Positions 1 to 11,700 of a stretch of DNA of 49,063 bases are shown in pieces; position 1 is the first letter of the stretch; each line of letters opens with the position of its first letter. The position numbers and the translations under genes are program-made. This DNA comes from Rodentolepis nana (Eukaryota; Platyhelminthes; Cestoda; Cyclophyllidea; Hymenolepididae). The stretch covers positions 1 to 49,063 of the forward strand of contig UZAE01012274.1 in NCBI GenBank assembly GCA_900617975.1, given 5' to 3'. Under the pieces are notes generated by a model, which saw only the letters and a program-made list of their open reading frames with translations, had not been told where the DNA came from and did no database searches.

Positions 1-312
1 CAAATGGCAGGCGTTTTGATAGTTATCATTAGTCCTTTAGCTGACTTCGGGCTTCACAGGGGGAGGAACATCAAAGTAACAGAAAGCCGAGGGATGGGGT
101 GCAGAAGAGTGGTTTACAGTTGTAAAAGAGACAGACACAAAGGCAGAGAAAAGGTAGGAAGATTACTGTGGAAGTGGTAGAATATGGCATCCAGTGGGGT
201 TATGGTAGTTTGAAGTCAGAGGTCAACTGCCGGTTAATAGACTTTTTTGCCCTATGAATGTACGTTGCCCAGGTTGCACCACGTGGAGGTAAGTCTATCG
301 CACACCCCAGGC
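1..312. repeat. Dispersed SINE-like repeat, copy A (cut by window edge)
   Basis: This copy starts at or before the first base with the family's opening CAAATGGCAGGCGTTTTGAT and runs to the shared end TCTATCGCACACCCC. It shares the same ordered blocks with the copies at 28.9, 33.7, 42.9 and 43.9 kb: a G-rich tract, an AGACAGACACAAAGGCAG block, a GAAGTGGTAGAATATG block and a TTGCCCAGGTTGCACCACG block. The left flank is outside the window, so a target-site duplication cannot be tested here. Confidence 0.8.
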
Positions 313-3300
313 ACATAACAGTCAAAGTGTAATATTTCACTTTCGTTGTTGATTCAAAGTAAATTCTCTCATATTCAACTGTTTCTTTGCTTTTGTGAAA
401 CAAGAAATAGTTTTTGTTACGCCATTTGTCAGGAATTATTAACGTTTTAGAACTCTGCCCGCAAAGAAAGAACAGCTCTTGGTTCGGTAAGCTAAAATAT
501 TGATTTTTACAAATGCAATTTTCTTATTTCAAAATGTTCGTATAAACATTCTAAACATTCAATTTTGTAGTAAAAAATCTCAAGAAGTGGCAACATTAAC
601 CGATGACCTTGGGTTGGTTTATTTTTTTGTTAAACATGTCCATTCATTTTAAGTTTCTTCCACGAAAGACGAAACCGAATTGAATTATTTGATTTGGACA
701 AATTTAGCTGAATTAAGCATTATTAAACTATGATTTAATAGCACCATACTTTACACATAATTGCTGTGAAGTAATGGGTCAAATTTTGTGACCTCATTTG
801 TTGATTCAAGATGTTTAAGTAAAGCAACTGATTATTGGGTAATATCTCAAACTGATGGAGTAATTTCCTAGTCCATTTGTAATTTCCTGCATAAAGGGCT
901 AACTATTTCTTAAATGACCTTGGGAACCCAGCAGAGATTTGTAGATCAGCGACGCGTTTTGTAAAATAGCGTTGTTATATGATGACCCTTTACTTATTAT
1001 ATCTTAATTACTTTACTCTAATTGATATATTTTCTCTTATTATATTGTGTGTTTAAATATAACTGACATATACGCAACTCATTCAATTGATTTCGAGATA
1101 GTGTATCAAAATTCGTTAAAACTTCTGCCTCGTTACAATTTGGTACTAGTTATTTATTTACGACTTAACTAATGTGGTTGTTAATTATTAAAAAAATAAC
1201 AAAGTATATTCAGGTTTAATGTATTCACCTGTAGCATTGCAGCCGACAAGTTGTACAATCGCTTTTCAATTACTACGAATACAATTTCTAATAGAAGTTC
1301 AATGAATCTTAAAATTAAGAACACTTACAATAAATTCACTTAATAAGCTTAAGCAAATTAACAAATATTTCGTATATTTCATTTTGACCTCATTTTAATT
1401 CTTATGGAAAAATAAATCATGACTTATGCAGTATCGAATAATATGTTAATTAATTTTAGACCTATACTAGAGAAGATACCTGAAGAGGAGTCGTAAGTCG
1501 GCCTTTTTGTCTAATTTTGACAGATGAATGATTAGTTTAGAAATAAGGAAGTAAAATAACCAGAACGCTTTTGCCAAAATAGTTGACTATAACAGATCGA
1601 ATATCTTAACTTAGTAGCTCTAGAACTTGGGCCTTGAAGCCTTTTCTGGGAGCGATAAGAGGGGGGGGGGTCTGCTCACAACTTATGAGGATGGCTTTAC
1701 CAACCATTCAAACGTTATATTGTGTAAAATATCGATCCAATGGATTATCGACATTTCCAGGTACCTAGGTTTGGCTAGTCGTAAATTTGGATAAAGTGAT
1801 GAGTAAACTGGCCTCCATCAGAAGAATGCGTCTTATTCTTACTTGAAGCAAAATCTTACAACCTTTGTTTCATTCAAAGCATTGGTGGCACTGGATACAA
1901 GAGTTTGGAATAACGTATTTATAAGCTATGGCAGAATTGAAGAGTTAAAGAAGCGATTGTCACAAGCAAAGCTACTTATAGAATCTAATTGATTTCGTCT
2001 AAGAAATATCTTTTTTAAATTCCATAATCTTAAAGATCTTTCTGGTGTAGTAAACCTTTTCAGAATCAGAAGAACGAGAACTGAGACGACCTAGATGTAC
2101 ACTGATTGATTGTAGAGGACGAAGCTGGTAAAGACATAGTGTTCTGGCAAGGAGAGCTGGATTACACGTCTAAAGCTCATACGTTAATGTAGTATTATTT
2201 GTAATGCCCACGATATTTTGAAGCTGAAAAAAGGCTTATCTATGACAATGAAAAAAGGCACTGTTGATTTTCAAGCTCCTTAATGAATGTGTAGTACTTA
2301 AAATGGTTTGCATTAATTGGCTTAATTAAATAACATGTGACTAAGATATTTAATGACGTGCGAGTAAATATAAAGAAGCACAGAATGGAAAGGGCACCTG
2401 GTTTGAAATGAAATGAATTCACTTCAAGTAAGAAATAATTAGTGAGCATTTATTACTTATATAAGAGTTGTTGATATCAAACTTTTGTTTTAGCTTCTAA
2501 GGTCAAATTGCAGTTAATCTACAAGGAGTTATCTTTTAAATTCACAAAAGCTAATGCCAATGCCAATTTCTGAGAAACAATCTAAAATATTTTTAGTATA
2601 TTTATTATTTGTTTAATTACTGCTTCATTCAGCTTCTATTTAATCGTATTTTCTAACGAATCCTAATTTTTAATTTAGGTCTAATTTAACTACTAGCCCT
2701 AGAAGGTGACTTGTAATTTTTATTTTAAACTATTAATTTGCTTTTAAATCTATTCATTTTGAATAAAATCTAATGCTTTTGGAGAACTTTTGATGAAGGA
2801 TGCTCTACACAGCAATATCCGTCGTAAACTTTCCGAAATAAATTTCAAAATAGGATAAATTGGCATTTGCCAGCACTAATTAAATACCCAGTTGTTTGGA
2901 GAAATCTTTCTAGCACAATTCCCTAGTATGAAACTACTCCAAAAAATCACCTAAGCTACCTCAACAGTAGTGTTTATTCTGGGTATGAGCAGTTACTCAC
3001 AGCTTGGTCATTAGAATACAACTTTGGTCCCACTCCGAACACAGCGACAATAGTTTATTCCAGACACTTCAAGCGAGTATGAAGTCCCTTGACATCTGGC
3101 AAAATAAAAATATGAAGGTTACATAGACTAAAGTACAACATTTCGTAAATTGATGAAATGAAATTAAAGCCTTAACAACGAATTAAGCATATCATAAAAA
3201 GGACCATGGTAGTTTTAAATTTTTATTACGATCGGGGTAAAATATGAGTTTTCATGTATCTGGTTACAGTGAAGCAAATGTGAAAAATTCCAGGTCACTT

Positions 3301-6300
3301 GGGTAAGCAAATAAATGACCAATTTTAAAGCATTTTTAAATTTGTGCAAATATTGCCTTAACCAACATTTTTTGCAGAGAACTCTCGACTGTAGGACTGT
3401 ACAAACAATACACGTAAGTCGGTGCTTCAAAACAGTGAAATTATTATTCAAATGCTACTTAACACGAACATCGTAAATATGAGGTAGAGTTACATTATAT
3501 TTTTAGGGTGAAGATTATCAGTTGTCCCAGAATATTAATCGAAAATTCGTAAAAAATCCGTCCTTTTGCGCCCTAAGTGAGCTAAGGACTAATAGAGCTA
3601 AGAGAACGGATTTACATGATTTTAAAAATATATCTAACTTAATGGTTTTCACTAATCTAACTGCTTTCGTATTTTGGGAAGCTAATACCAACAATAAGTT
3701 TTGATTTCCCAATAGCAATCTAATATTCCTCTCCTAAGGATATTCTGTCTTGGCACGAATCATTATGGATAAAGATTGAATTGAATACGCCCACACGAGC
3801 GTGTTTTAGTGGCCAAATTTATAAAGTAATTATGAATCTGTTAACTTTAGCGAAGCTATTTCACTGAAATTATTTGCTTATATATTACGTTTGCAAAACA
3901 AGCGGGAGAAAAGTATTTTATCAACCGATCACATTTACAAGAAATTCTATTGAATTTAAACGCACTTTTGAAGTCACGCTTTTAACCCGCCATTTTAGCG
4001 CATGCCCACTGAAGAATATGGGCCAATCGTTGTAAGTGATGCATTTTATTTAGAGGCCCCGAATTTTAAGACTAAACATGACACTTGCATCTATCAACTA
4101 GTGAAAATCTTTCCAGTCCCTCCCAACTTCCGTAAGTATAATAGTAATTAAAAGTAATTCAACTTACATCTTAAATATTGCCTTTAATTCGATTTCGCAG
4201 AAAAATAAAAGCTTTTAATTTGTTATTATTACAAAATTTGATATCGTTAGGCTGCCACTTCAGAAAATCGGTTTGATCCACTCTAAGATGTACGAGTATT
4301 CACAGTTAGTTGTAAATGGGAAATTAGTTAAGACGCCAAACATCAACTGATTGCTTATTTTGGAATTTAGTCAAGCTTAATAGACGTGGATAATATCAAA
4401 ACTTGCAGAATTCCTTGGAATAGCTTGACCATTTACTGTACTAACTAAGTCAATTTCGTTCCATTATTTTAGCGACCGCGGAGGCCGGGTTTCTACCCTG
4501 CGGTAAACATTTTATTAATATTATTTACTTCTAGTATTATTTATTTCATGTTTAAACAATTACCAAGTTTATTTAATTATAGAGCCATGTTTGAGGTTGA
4601 AGATAAATTGTGACACCGCTATTTAACAATAATTTTGTCCTGTCTGTATTTACCATTCTTTTAAAACCCTCACGTAATTTACAACAAAACTATTAACATC
4701 TGCTTGTATGTTATCTATTTGAAGGTAAATAAAAAACTGAAGCGTTCTACTATTCATCTTATTAAAGCGATTAATTGACTTTGATGCTGTTATCGGTTTA
4801 CGAAATCAAATAAGCACCTTTTCATTTCTTAATGATATGCAATAATTTTCTCCAATGGCTAGAAGCACCGAACGTGCCTAAATTTTGTTTCCTTCATTCA
4901 TTCATTCATTCTACAATGCATCACCGTTGTCAATATTTTAGCTGGCACTTTTTTTCAAAAGATGCTGTGATAATTTTTTTAATATTGGCATTTATCTTGA
5001 GTGGAATCCATGACGTTCTATTAGTGACCGAAAATAGAAAGTGCAGATATAAAAAAGGGACCATCACGTAATTTTGTAAACTTGATCAGATCTGCTGTTG
5101 GACGTAAGTGGAACAAAATGTTGACCTCCGAAATGCAGGTGAACATGAACCGCCGTTATTGATGACCAGTTGTCAAGTTAATTGCCACTTAATCGGCTCT
5201 AAGTGTGAAACCTCAAGTTATGACAGGGTGACGCCAATCACTGCTACAATTATATATAAATCTTCATGAACTTTTTTAAAGTATGTACAAATAAGCATAT
5301 TTTAATACGGTATTTCATTTAGGTAAACATATGGGGTTATTTATTTTACCAATGAAGCTCAATGAGTGATGTAACGGTTCAGAGCAATCAATATAATCTT
5401 AAGTATAACTGAGGTAGTTACATGGCTGCAATTAACTAACTAGGAAGAGGGAAGACATGACCTGCGACTTACAATGAAAACTTAATTATTTTGAATCAAA
5501 CTGCCTGTGCATAACCTAGTAAATTGGCAGAATAACAAAAACTGAAAAAGGAGTTTAAAATTTCTTTGCATGAAGAGCGATTTAGATGAAAATATTTTGA
5601 TAAACTAGGCCCAGGTCGTTGAAAATATTTGAGCATCTAAGAAAGTAATTAGTCAAAGTGGGAAAGCGGTGTTTTAATCATCCTTCTCTGTGTTATGTAT
5701 GATAGGTTAATATGGTGAAGTAAATTTGAACCAACAATTAACTGTGCCAAATTCAGCTTTATAATTGATGAGATTCGTCTTTAGGGGCAGAGAAATAAGG
5801 CGCTAGTTTGGTATTTTGCAGAGGTTAATTGGAGCTATTTTAGTTTAATATTTCGATAAAGCATCAGTACCAAGAAGCTATTCGTCAATTTCACATTCAA
5901 CTAAAAATAGAGCCTCTATTTTGAATTTCAAGACTTTTTCAGTCCTGAACCGATAATTTCATAACCTTACTGTCTTTTTTGAATTGGTGATTGCAAATTA
6001 TTTTTGCTGAGGTTTCATAGGGATTAATAAGTAATGTTAGAGGGAAAATAAATTCAAAAATCATTTCTCGCTTCAAAGACAGAAAAAATAAATAAAAGAC
6101 ACCTTACTTAACAACCTAACCATGTAATAAAGATATTAGTAAGACCAAAAAATGTCAAAAATCATAATTAATATTAATTATATATGCTATACAATGTCTT
6201 TAAATATATTTCAACAGAATTTTGACAAAAAATATTATTGAAAATATTGTCTGGTTGTAATATTTTGAAACTAATTATATAGTTGAATTAACAAGATTTT

Positions 6301-6398
6301 AAATTGTTTGTTTAAGTTTATAACTGTGCATCCGACCTAAACGCCGTTCATATTCAACCAACCCCAGTCAGTCACAATTAGAGATTTGAGCCGCAAGA
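313..6398. other. AT-rich intergenic region, no supported gene
   Basis: Open frames here are all below 80 codons, show no family resemblance and have no splice partners. The stretch holds a G10 run at 1661-1670, a GC-rich hairpin at 4475-4504 and a short ATTC microsatellite at about 4891-4910. The last 100 bases before 6399 presumably contain the laminin 5' UTR: a TATAA lies near 6319 and an initiator-like TCAGTC at 6368-6373, but their spacing is too wide to call a core promoter. Confidence 0.7.
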
Positions 6399-7885
6399 AT
6401 GCGGCTACTAAAATTACTGCTGTTTGTAATATTATCTTATGGTTACCCGGATGATTTCTTTCAACAAAATGGTACATTTAATGTATTGATTTCACTATTG
6501 CACTTTAGATTACCCAGACGATATTGATTACCTGGATATGGATCCGGATTCGTTACTCGCAGAACATGCAATTATTACAGCAAATGCAACTTGTGGTGAA
6601 CGAAAACGGGAATATTTTTGCCGTTTAGTTGAACACGCTGGGTATGACTTTGCGTAAGTTTTTTGGCTATGTATGCTTATATCATTAATCTTGTTTTGGT
6701 TAATAAAGTTATTTTACCTTAGAGCTCTGTTGAGGATAAAACGTCAAACATTTTCGCATCCTCAAGATGCTAGGACTTTTAAAGATGTTGACGGCACTGT
6801 GATAGAATGCAATTACTGTGATGCAAGGGATCCTAGTCTACGACATCCTATCGAGTATGCGGTTTCCGGTGACAATAATTTGTGGTGGCAGAGTCCGTCT
6901 CTTGCTGAAGGCCTTCAATATCATGCTGTGACAATCGATGTCGATTTGAAACAGGTAAAATATACCTTAGATACTTTTTTCTTTACTCTTTTATTAACAT
7001 TAAATAATTGTGTGGTAGGTATATCAAATTGTCTTCATTCTACTTCGAATGGGAGACTCCCCACGCCCAGCTAACTGGATTCTAGAAAAATCTATAGACG
7101 GAAAAGATTTTCAACCATGGGTCTTCTTTGCAGAGAATGCTCAACAGTGTATGTCTATGTTTCAACCGACGGTAAATGGAACGCTTCGCATTACAAGTGA
7201 TTCACGACCCCACAAACTTGGAAATGCAGAGGTTCTTAACCCCGATATCAGATAAGCAAATCCATTAATGAAATTAGTTTCAAATGTATTATCCGGTTTG
7301 GTTTTAGGTTTACTGCACGACATACTTCAGCCAGCCTCAAAATCTCCAGGCCGGTGAAATAATTATTCCATTGACTGTTGATAGGGAAGGTGCATCATCC
7401 TCATACCTTGAGGCCAGTAAACCCATCGATCCGGAACTGATCGTGAGTTGAGAGGCTTGTTCAATTATACGCTTAGCTTCTTCATGGGCATTACTTTATA
7501 TCTTTATAGGAGTTTCTCTCGGCACGATTCGTCCGTCTTCGTTTCCAGAAATTGCAGACCCTTTCAGGTGACTGGATGACACTCCGTGATCAATTAGACC
7601 CGACTGTATACAACCGGGTTAGTTTTCTTAGTGTATTTGGATCTGTTTATGTGAACTGTGGGATTGTTTATTTTATTGTCTCTGTGATTTTTTCTAGCAA
7701 AAACTAATATATTGTTGTACTGTATTTTTTTTGGTAAATTAAAGTTTTGTATTTCTGGAAAACTAATTGCATTATAATCTTTTTGTTGATATTTTTAGTA
7801 TTACTACTCCATTAGAAACATCAAAATCGGTGGGAAGTGCATTTGCAATAGTCATGCCAACACTTGTGGTCGTCAAATGGTCAAT
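6399..7885 (+). other. Laminin: signal peptide and LN domain (exons 1-7)
   Basis: Exons: 6399-6471, 6509-6653, 6723-6954, 7019-7231, 7308-7442, 7510-7617, 7799-7885. Residues 1-15 are a signal peptide. Residues 16-45 are an unusual acidic linker with two YPDD motifs. The LN domain follows (about 46-315): [15 protein letters not shown], the alpha-chain hallmark [10 protein letters not shown] near residue 104, [20 protein letters not shown], and [17 protein letters not shown] before the first LE cysteine. LN domains polymerise laminin networks. The intron between exons 1 and 2 is only 37 bp. Confidence 0.9.
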
Positions 7886-8705
7886 GTGAGTTGTCCTTCA
7901 TGTATAGGATAGACCACCTATAATGACTTATTTGAGCATTTTTCTCTTGTTTAAACTTTAGGGAGTCCCAAGAGCGGTTTGCGATTGTCAGCATAATACC
8001 TGTGGTCATACTTGTGAGAAATGCTGTCCATTATTCAATCAACAGCCCTGGCGCCCTGGTGGAATGTGTGAAGGTGATTCAGCTATTTAATACCAGATAT
8101 AATGATGATTAGCTAATAAGCGGGGTTTCTTATGAGGTCAATATTATTTCATTTGATATATTTTAATTTTGAAAAAGATTACTCGATTGCACGTTTCTTT
8201 ATAATACTCAGAATTTTATTCACTCGGTTCGGTGCTGTTATTCATGGCAGTTAATTTAAAAAATATATTATAAAAATCAATTTATCGATTTAAAAAACAT
8301 GAATTCATTTGAATTCCTTCTTAATCACGCAAAAAAGTTGAAATACTCATTGAACTGTCTCGAATTAAAGTAGTTTTAAAATCCTTACGTATTATAGGCC
8401 TTTAGCAACTTTTAACTACCTTCTTGGATGACCACAATAAATCTTTCTTTCATTGTACTGAGGCATTCAACCATTTTAGAATGCAATTGTCATGGAAAGG
8501 CTGATTCTTGTGTCTACAATCAGACGGTGGCAAATCTTCAACTTAGTCTCAATCGATACAACGTCCGAGAAGGTGGTGGTGTCTGTCTTCAATGTCGCGT
8601 ATGCGCTTCTCTTTTCTTTTAAGCCCCTCTCCTTTAGGATTTTTATCACGTTTGATGTATCACCATATCTGCTTCAAGTACTTAATTCCTGTCTAATTTA
8701 TTTGA

Positions 8706-8743
<38 letters not shown>

Positions 8744-11700
8744 TGAAGAGTTTGAAATTTATATTCAATCTGAACTGAGTCTAAGGCGTGTCATCACAAT
8801 TACTTAGAATAACTTGATATGACATTTTTCTTATGCATTTGAATACTTCATTGGGATTATTTCTGTACCTTTGGAATTAAAAACCCCCTATTTCCTGAAA
8901 CTGAGTGCTATTATCAATTTTACAGGAAAAAACAATGGGTATAAATTGTGAAGATTGTATTCCTGGCTACTATCGTCCATTGAATGTTGGTCCTGATGCC
9001 AGGAACCCCTGTGTCCCATGTCAATGCAATATTCACGGCTCAACGGGCGTCTGTATTTCCAATGATGCCTTGATGCCAGAAAAAGTAAGCGATTTCATTT
9101 CTTGAAAATCGTTTCATTAGTATTGGCGGTAACTTCATTTATACTTATTGATTTGCTCATTGGAAAGACACAAAGTGGCGAACCAGTTCATTTCAAACAT
9201 ATTTTCCTTCCAAATAACCTCAGACCCACAAATTTAATCCAACTATTAATAATATAAAACATTTTGTTATTTTGCATATTTAGACTAAATAATGTTTCTT
9301 TTTATAGTTTCTCAATAATATTTTAAATCCAAAATTGTGCTAATTTTTTATACTTATTCGTCATTCTTTGCAACCGCAATTCTAAATGTCAATATTAAAA
9401 GGAGGTTTTTTATTTAATTTCCTTACGTTAAAACTTAGATACAAAGATAGCGCCAAAGGAACGTAATTTTGGAATTGTTGAGATCGAGATCTGTGAAAAT
9501 CTGCCTCATAATCCACATTAATGTTGTGTCTTCCCTTCTCAACTTCTACGTCAATGTTGGAAGAGATCATTCCGCTATTTGACGAAACTTTTGTACCAAT
9601 TTGAAATGAGTTCTTCTTGTCTCCAACATGTCCATGCTTATTTTGACGGTAATTAAAATGTGTGTTAATAGAGAATCCTGAGAGAACAGAAGCCACCTTG
9701 ATTTTGGATAGCTTGCATCATGTAAACATGATCACATTAATTATTCACTTCTGGATATTTTAGTCCAAGCTTAAACGATTTAATTTACTTATCTAAGTCC
9801 TATTTTATTGTTACTGTGTTTCAAACATTACTAATATTAATAATTCTAATTGCATATCTGAGAAAGTACGTTTCTGGTAGGCATTTTTTATGGTTCTCCA
9901 TTTCATAAGAGCTTGCAATTGATTATATTTCTGCCTAATATTTGAATCCAATCTAATTATGAATTTCAAATGTTGCACCTTTTAGGAAAATCGATGGTTT
10001 AAAGGTTTCTCTATCGAAATCATCTCGAAAGCTTTAATCGTAATAATAAGTGATCCTGTAGCTCAAATTAGTTAAGAAAACACAAATTGAACTTTAAAAC
10101 TATGTCCAATTCTTTGTGATTTCTTCGCTGCGCGAGCCTCAACATTTCTCGCTTACACAACCACCCAGGTCACGATTGATGTTTGAACAAATAGACGAAG
10201 GAGTGACCTGTTCAACCCCCCCCCCCCCATCCTGTAAGGTGATAAAGAAGCTGACGCTCGCAAACAAAGGGACAGGTCACACAAGATGCGGTGCCAAGTG
10301 TATTTATGATTGTTAATGTATTTGTGTGTGTGTATGTGTGTGCGAGAAAGTGCTGGGTGTTTACGTTGGCCGATGGGTCTTTCACTTGTGTAAGCTTACC
10401 TTGGGGTGAACCAACTTGCGAACAGATGCCGGACAGTCTTGGTCTAAATAAACTATACCTTCTTTCTCATTTTCTCTCTGATGCAAGTATATCTTGAAGG
10501 AGGAGCATCTTTTCACACTACCAACAGGAATTGATTTCGCGTGTGTAAACAAACTAGAACCTTGTTCTTATTTCGGAAAATCCAATGAAAATCTGCATTA
10601 ATTCCGCCAATACTGAGGAAGTCGCATAATCGAGTCCCCTTGATCAGAATATGGTTCCGTTTGAGATACAGGCTTGACAGAGAAGATGCATAGTAGTTAA
10701 TCTAGCATTCTTTATGTGGAAATGAGGTGGACCGTTAACCATTTGAGTTGCCAAAAGTACCGAGTTTCTTAAGAGCACTAATAGGAATCTTATCTTAAAG
10801 ATTTTAAGTTTCGTTGGGCTGTAAATTGGAAGTAGGTCATGCTATCGATTTCACTAATGATTTTTTCAGTATTTTTCTTCCTATATAGCAGGAAATGTTC
10901 ATATAGTACCAAAGCAATCAAAGTTTGACATCAGATATCTCTATGGGAAACAAATCTTGACCCATCATGTAGATAAAGAAGTCAGAATGTTTTTGGCTAT
11001 TTACAGTACTTGTTTGAATGTAACTTGATTTGGTAGATGCTGATCATTTTCAAAATTTTTGTCTTGAAATCGAAAAATAGGAAATGGGGATAATAAAAGT
11101 TGACGTATATGGCAATATATCGTTTCTTTCTTGTAATTCCCCCAGTTAAATCCTTGTTACTCACTTTGTGACTTCATTTGTATTTAATTTTTTAATTTAT
11201 TGGTCTTATGACCCGAAATTTGACTCCATCTATTTCAGCAACCCGGAGATTGTGTCTGCCGGGAGGGCTTCGCTGGTAGGCTTTGTGATAGGTGTGCAGA
11301 GGGGTACTATCAATCACCTTTTAATCCACGGGAGTGTCTCAAATGTCCCTGTGATGTAGCCGGTTCCCATAGAGGTCAAGGCTACCGCTGTCAACCGCCA
11401 TGCAATTGTAAGGTAGGTTCTAATACATTCGATTTAAGTAGAAACTTAAACAAGAATGACATGGTGATGGGTAAACCTTCTTTTGTAGGCTAATGTCGAC
11501 CCAGACTCACTTTGCAAGGCTTGTCTGCCTAACCATTTCAATCTCGATGATAATAATCCAGAAGGTTGTCAAGAATGCTTCTGTATGGGTCTGACCAAAG
11601 ACTGTCAGAGTGTCTCAGTCGCAACTTCAAGGGTATATCTATATGAAGGCATCGACAATCACAACCTAAGCAATGCTTACTTATTCTTTTTTATTTCAGC

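Larger units (their letters stand above)
7962..11632 (+). other. Laminin: first LE (EGF-like) array (exons 8-12)
   Basis: Exons: 7962-8073, 8480-8598, 8926-9084, 11239-11412, 11489-11632. They encode tandem eight-cysteine laminin EGF-like modules with signatures such as [43 protein letters not shown] and CKACLPNHF. These form the stiff rod between LN and the first L4. The 2.15 kb intron 9085-11238 splits one module and contains the antisense ORF described separately. Confidence 0.88.

Noticed and set aside
200..403. Minus-strand ORF with a -LPPRGATWATYIHRAKKS- motif, also seen at 33727-33963 and 42979-43260
   Set aside because: All three lie in copies of the dispersed repeat; the resemblance is shared descent of a non-coding element, and copies B and E do not keep the frame.
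3518..3718. Overlapping 60-66 codon ORFs on both strands
   Set aside because: No family resemblance, no splice context, and similar lengths are expected by chance in several kilobases of non-coding DNA.
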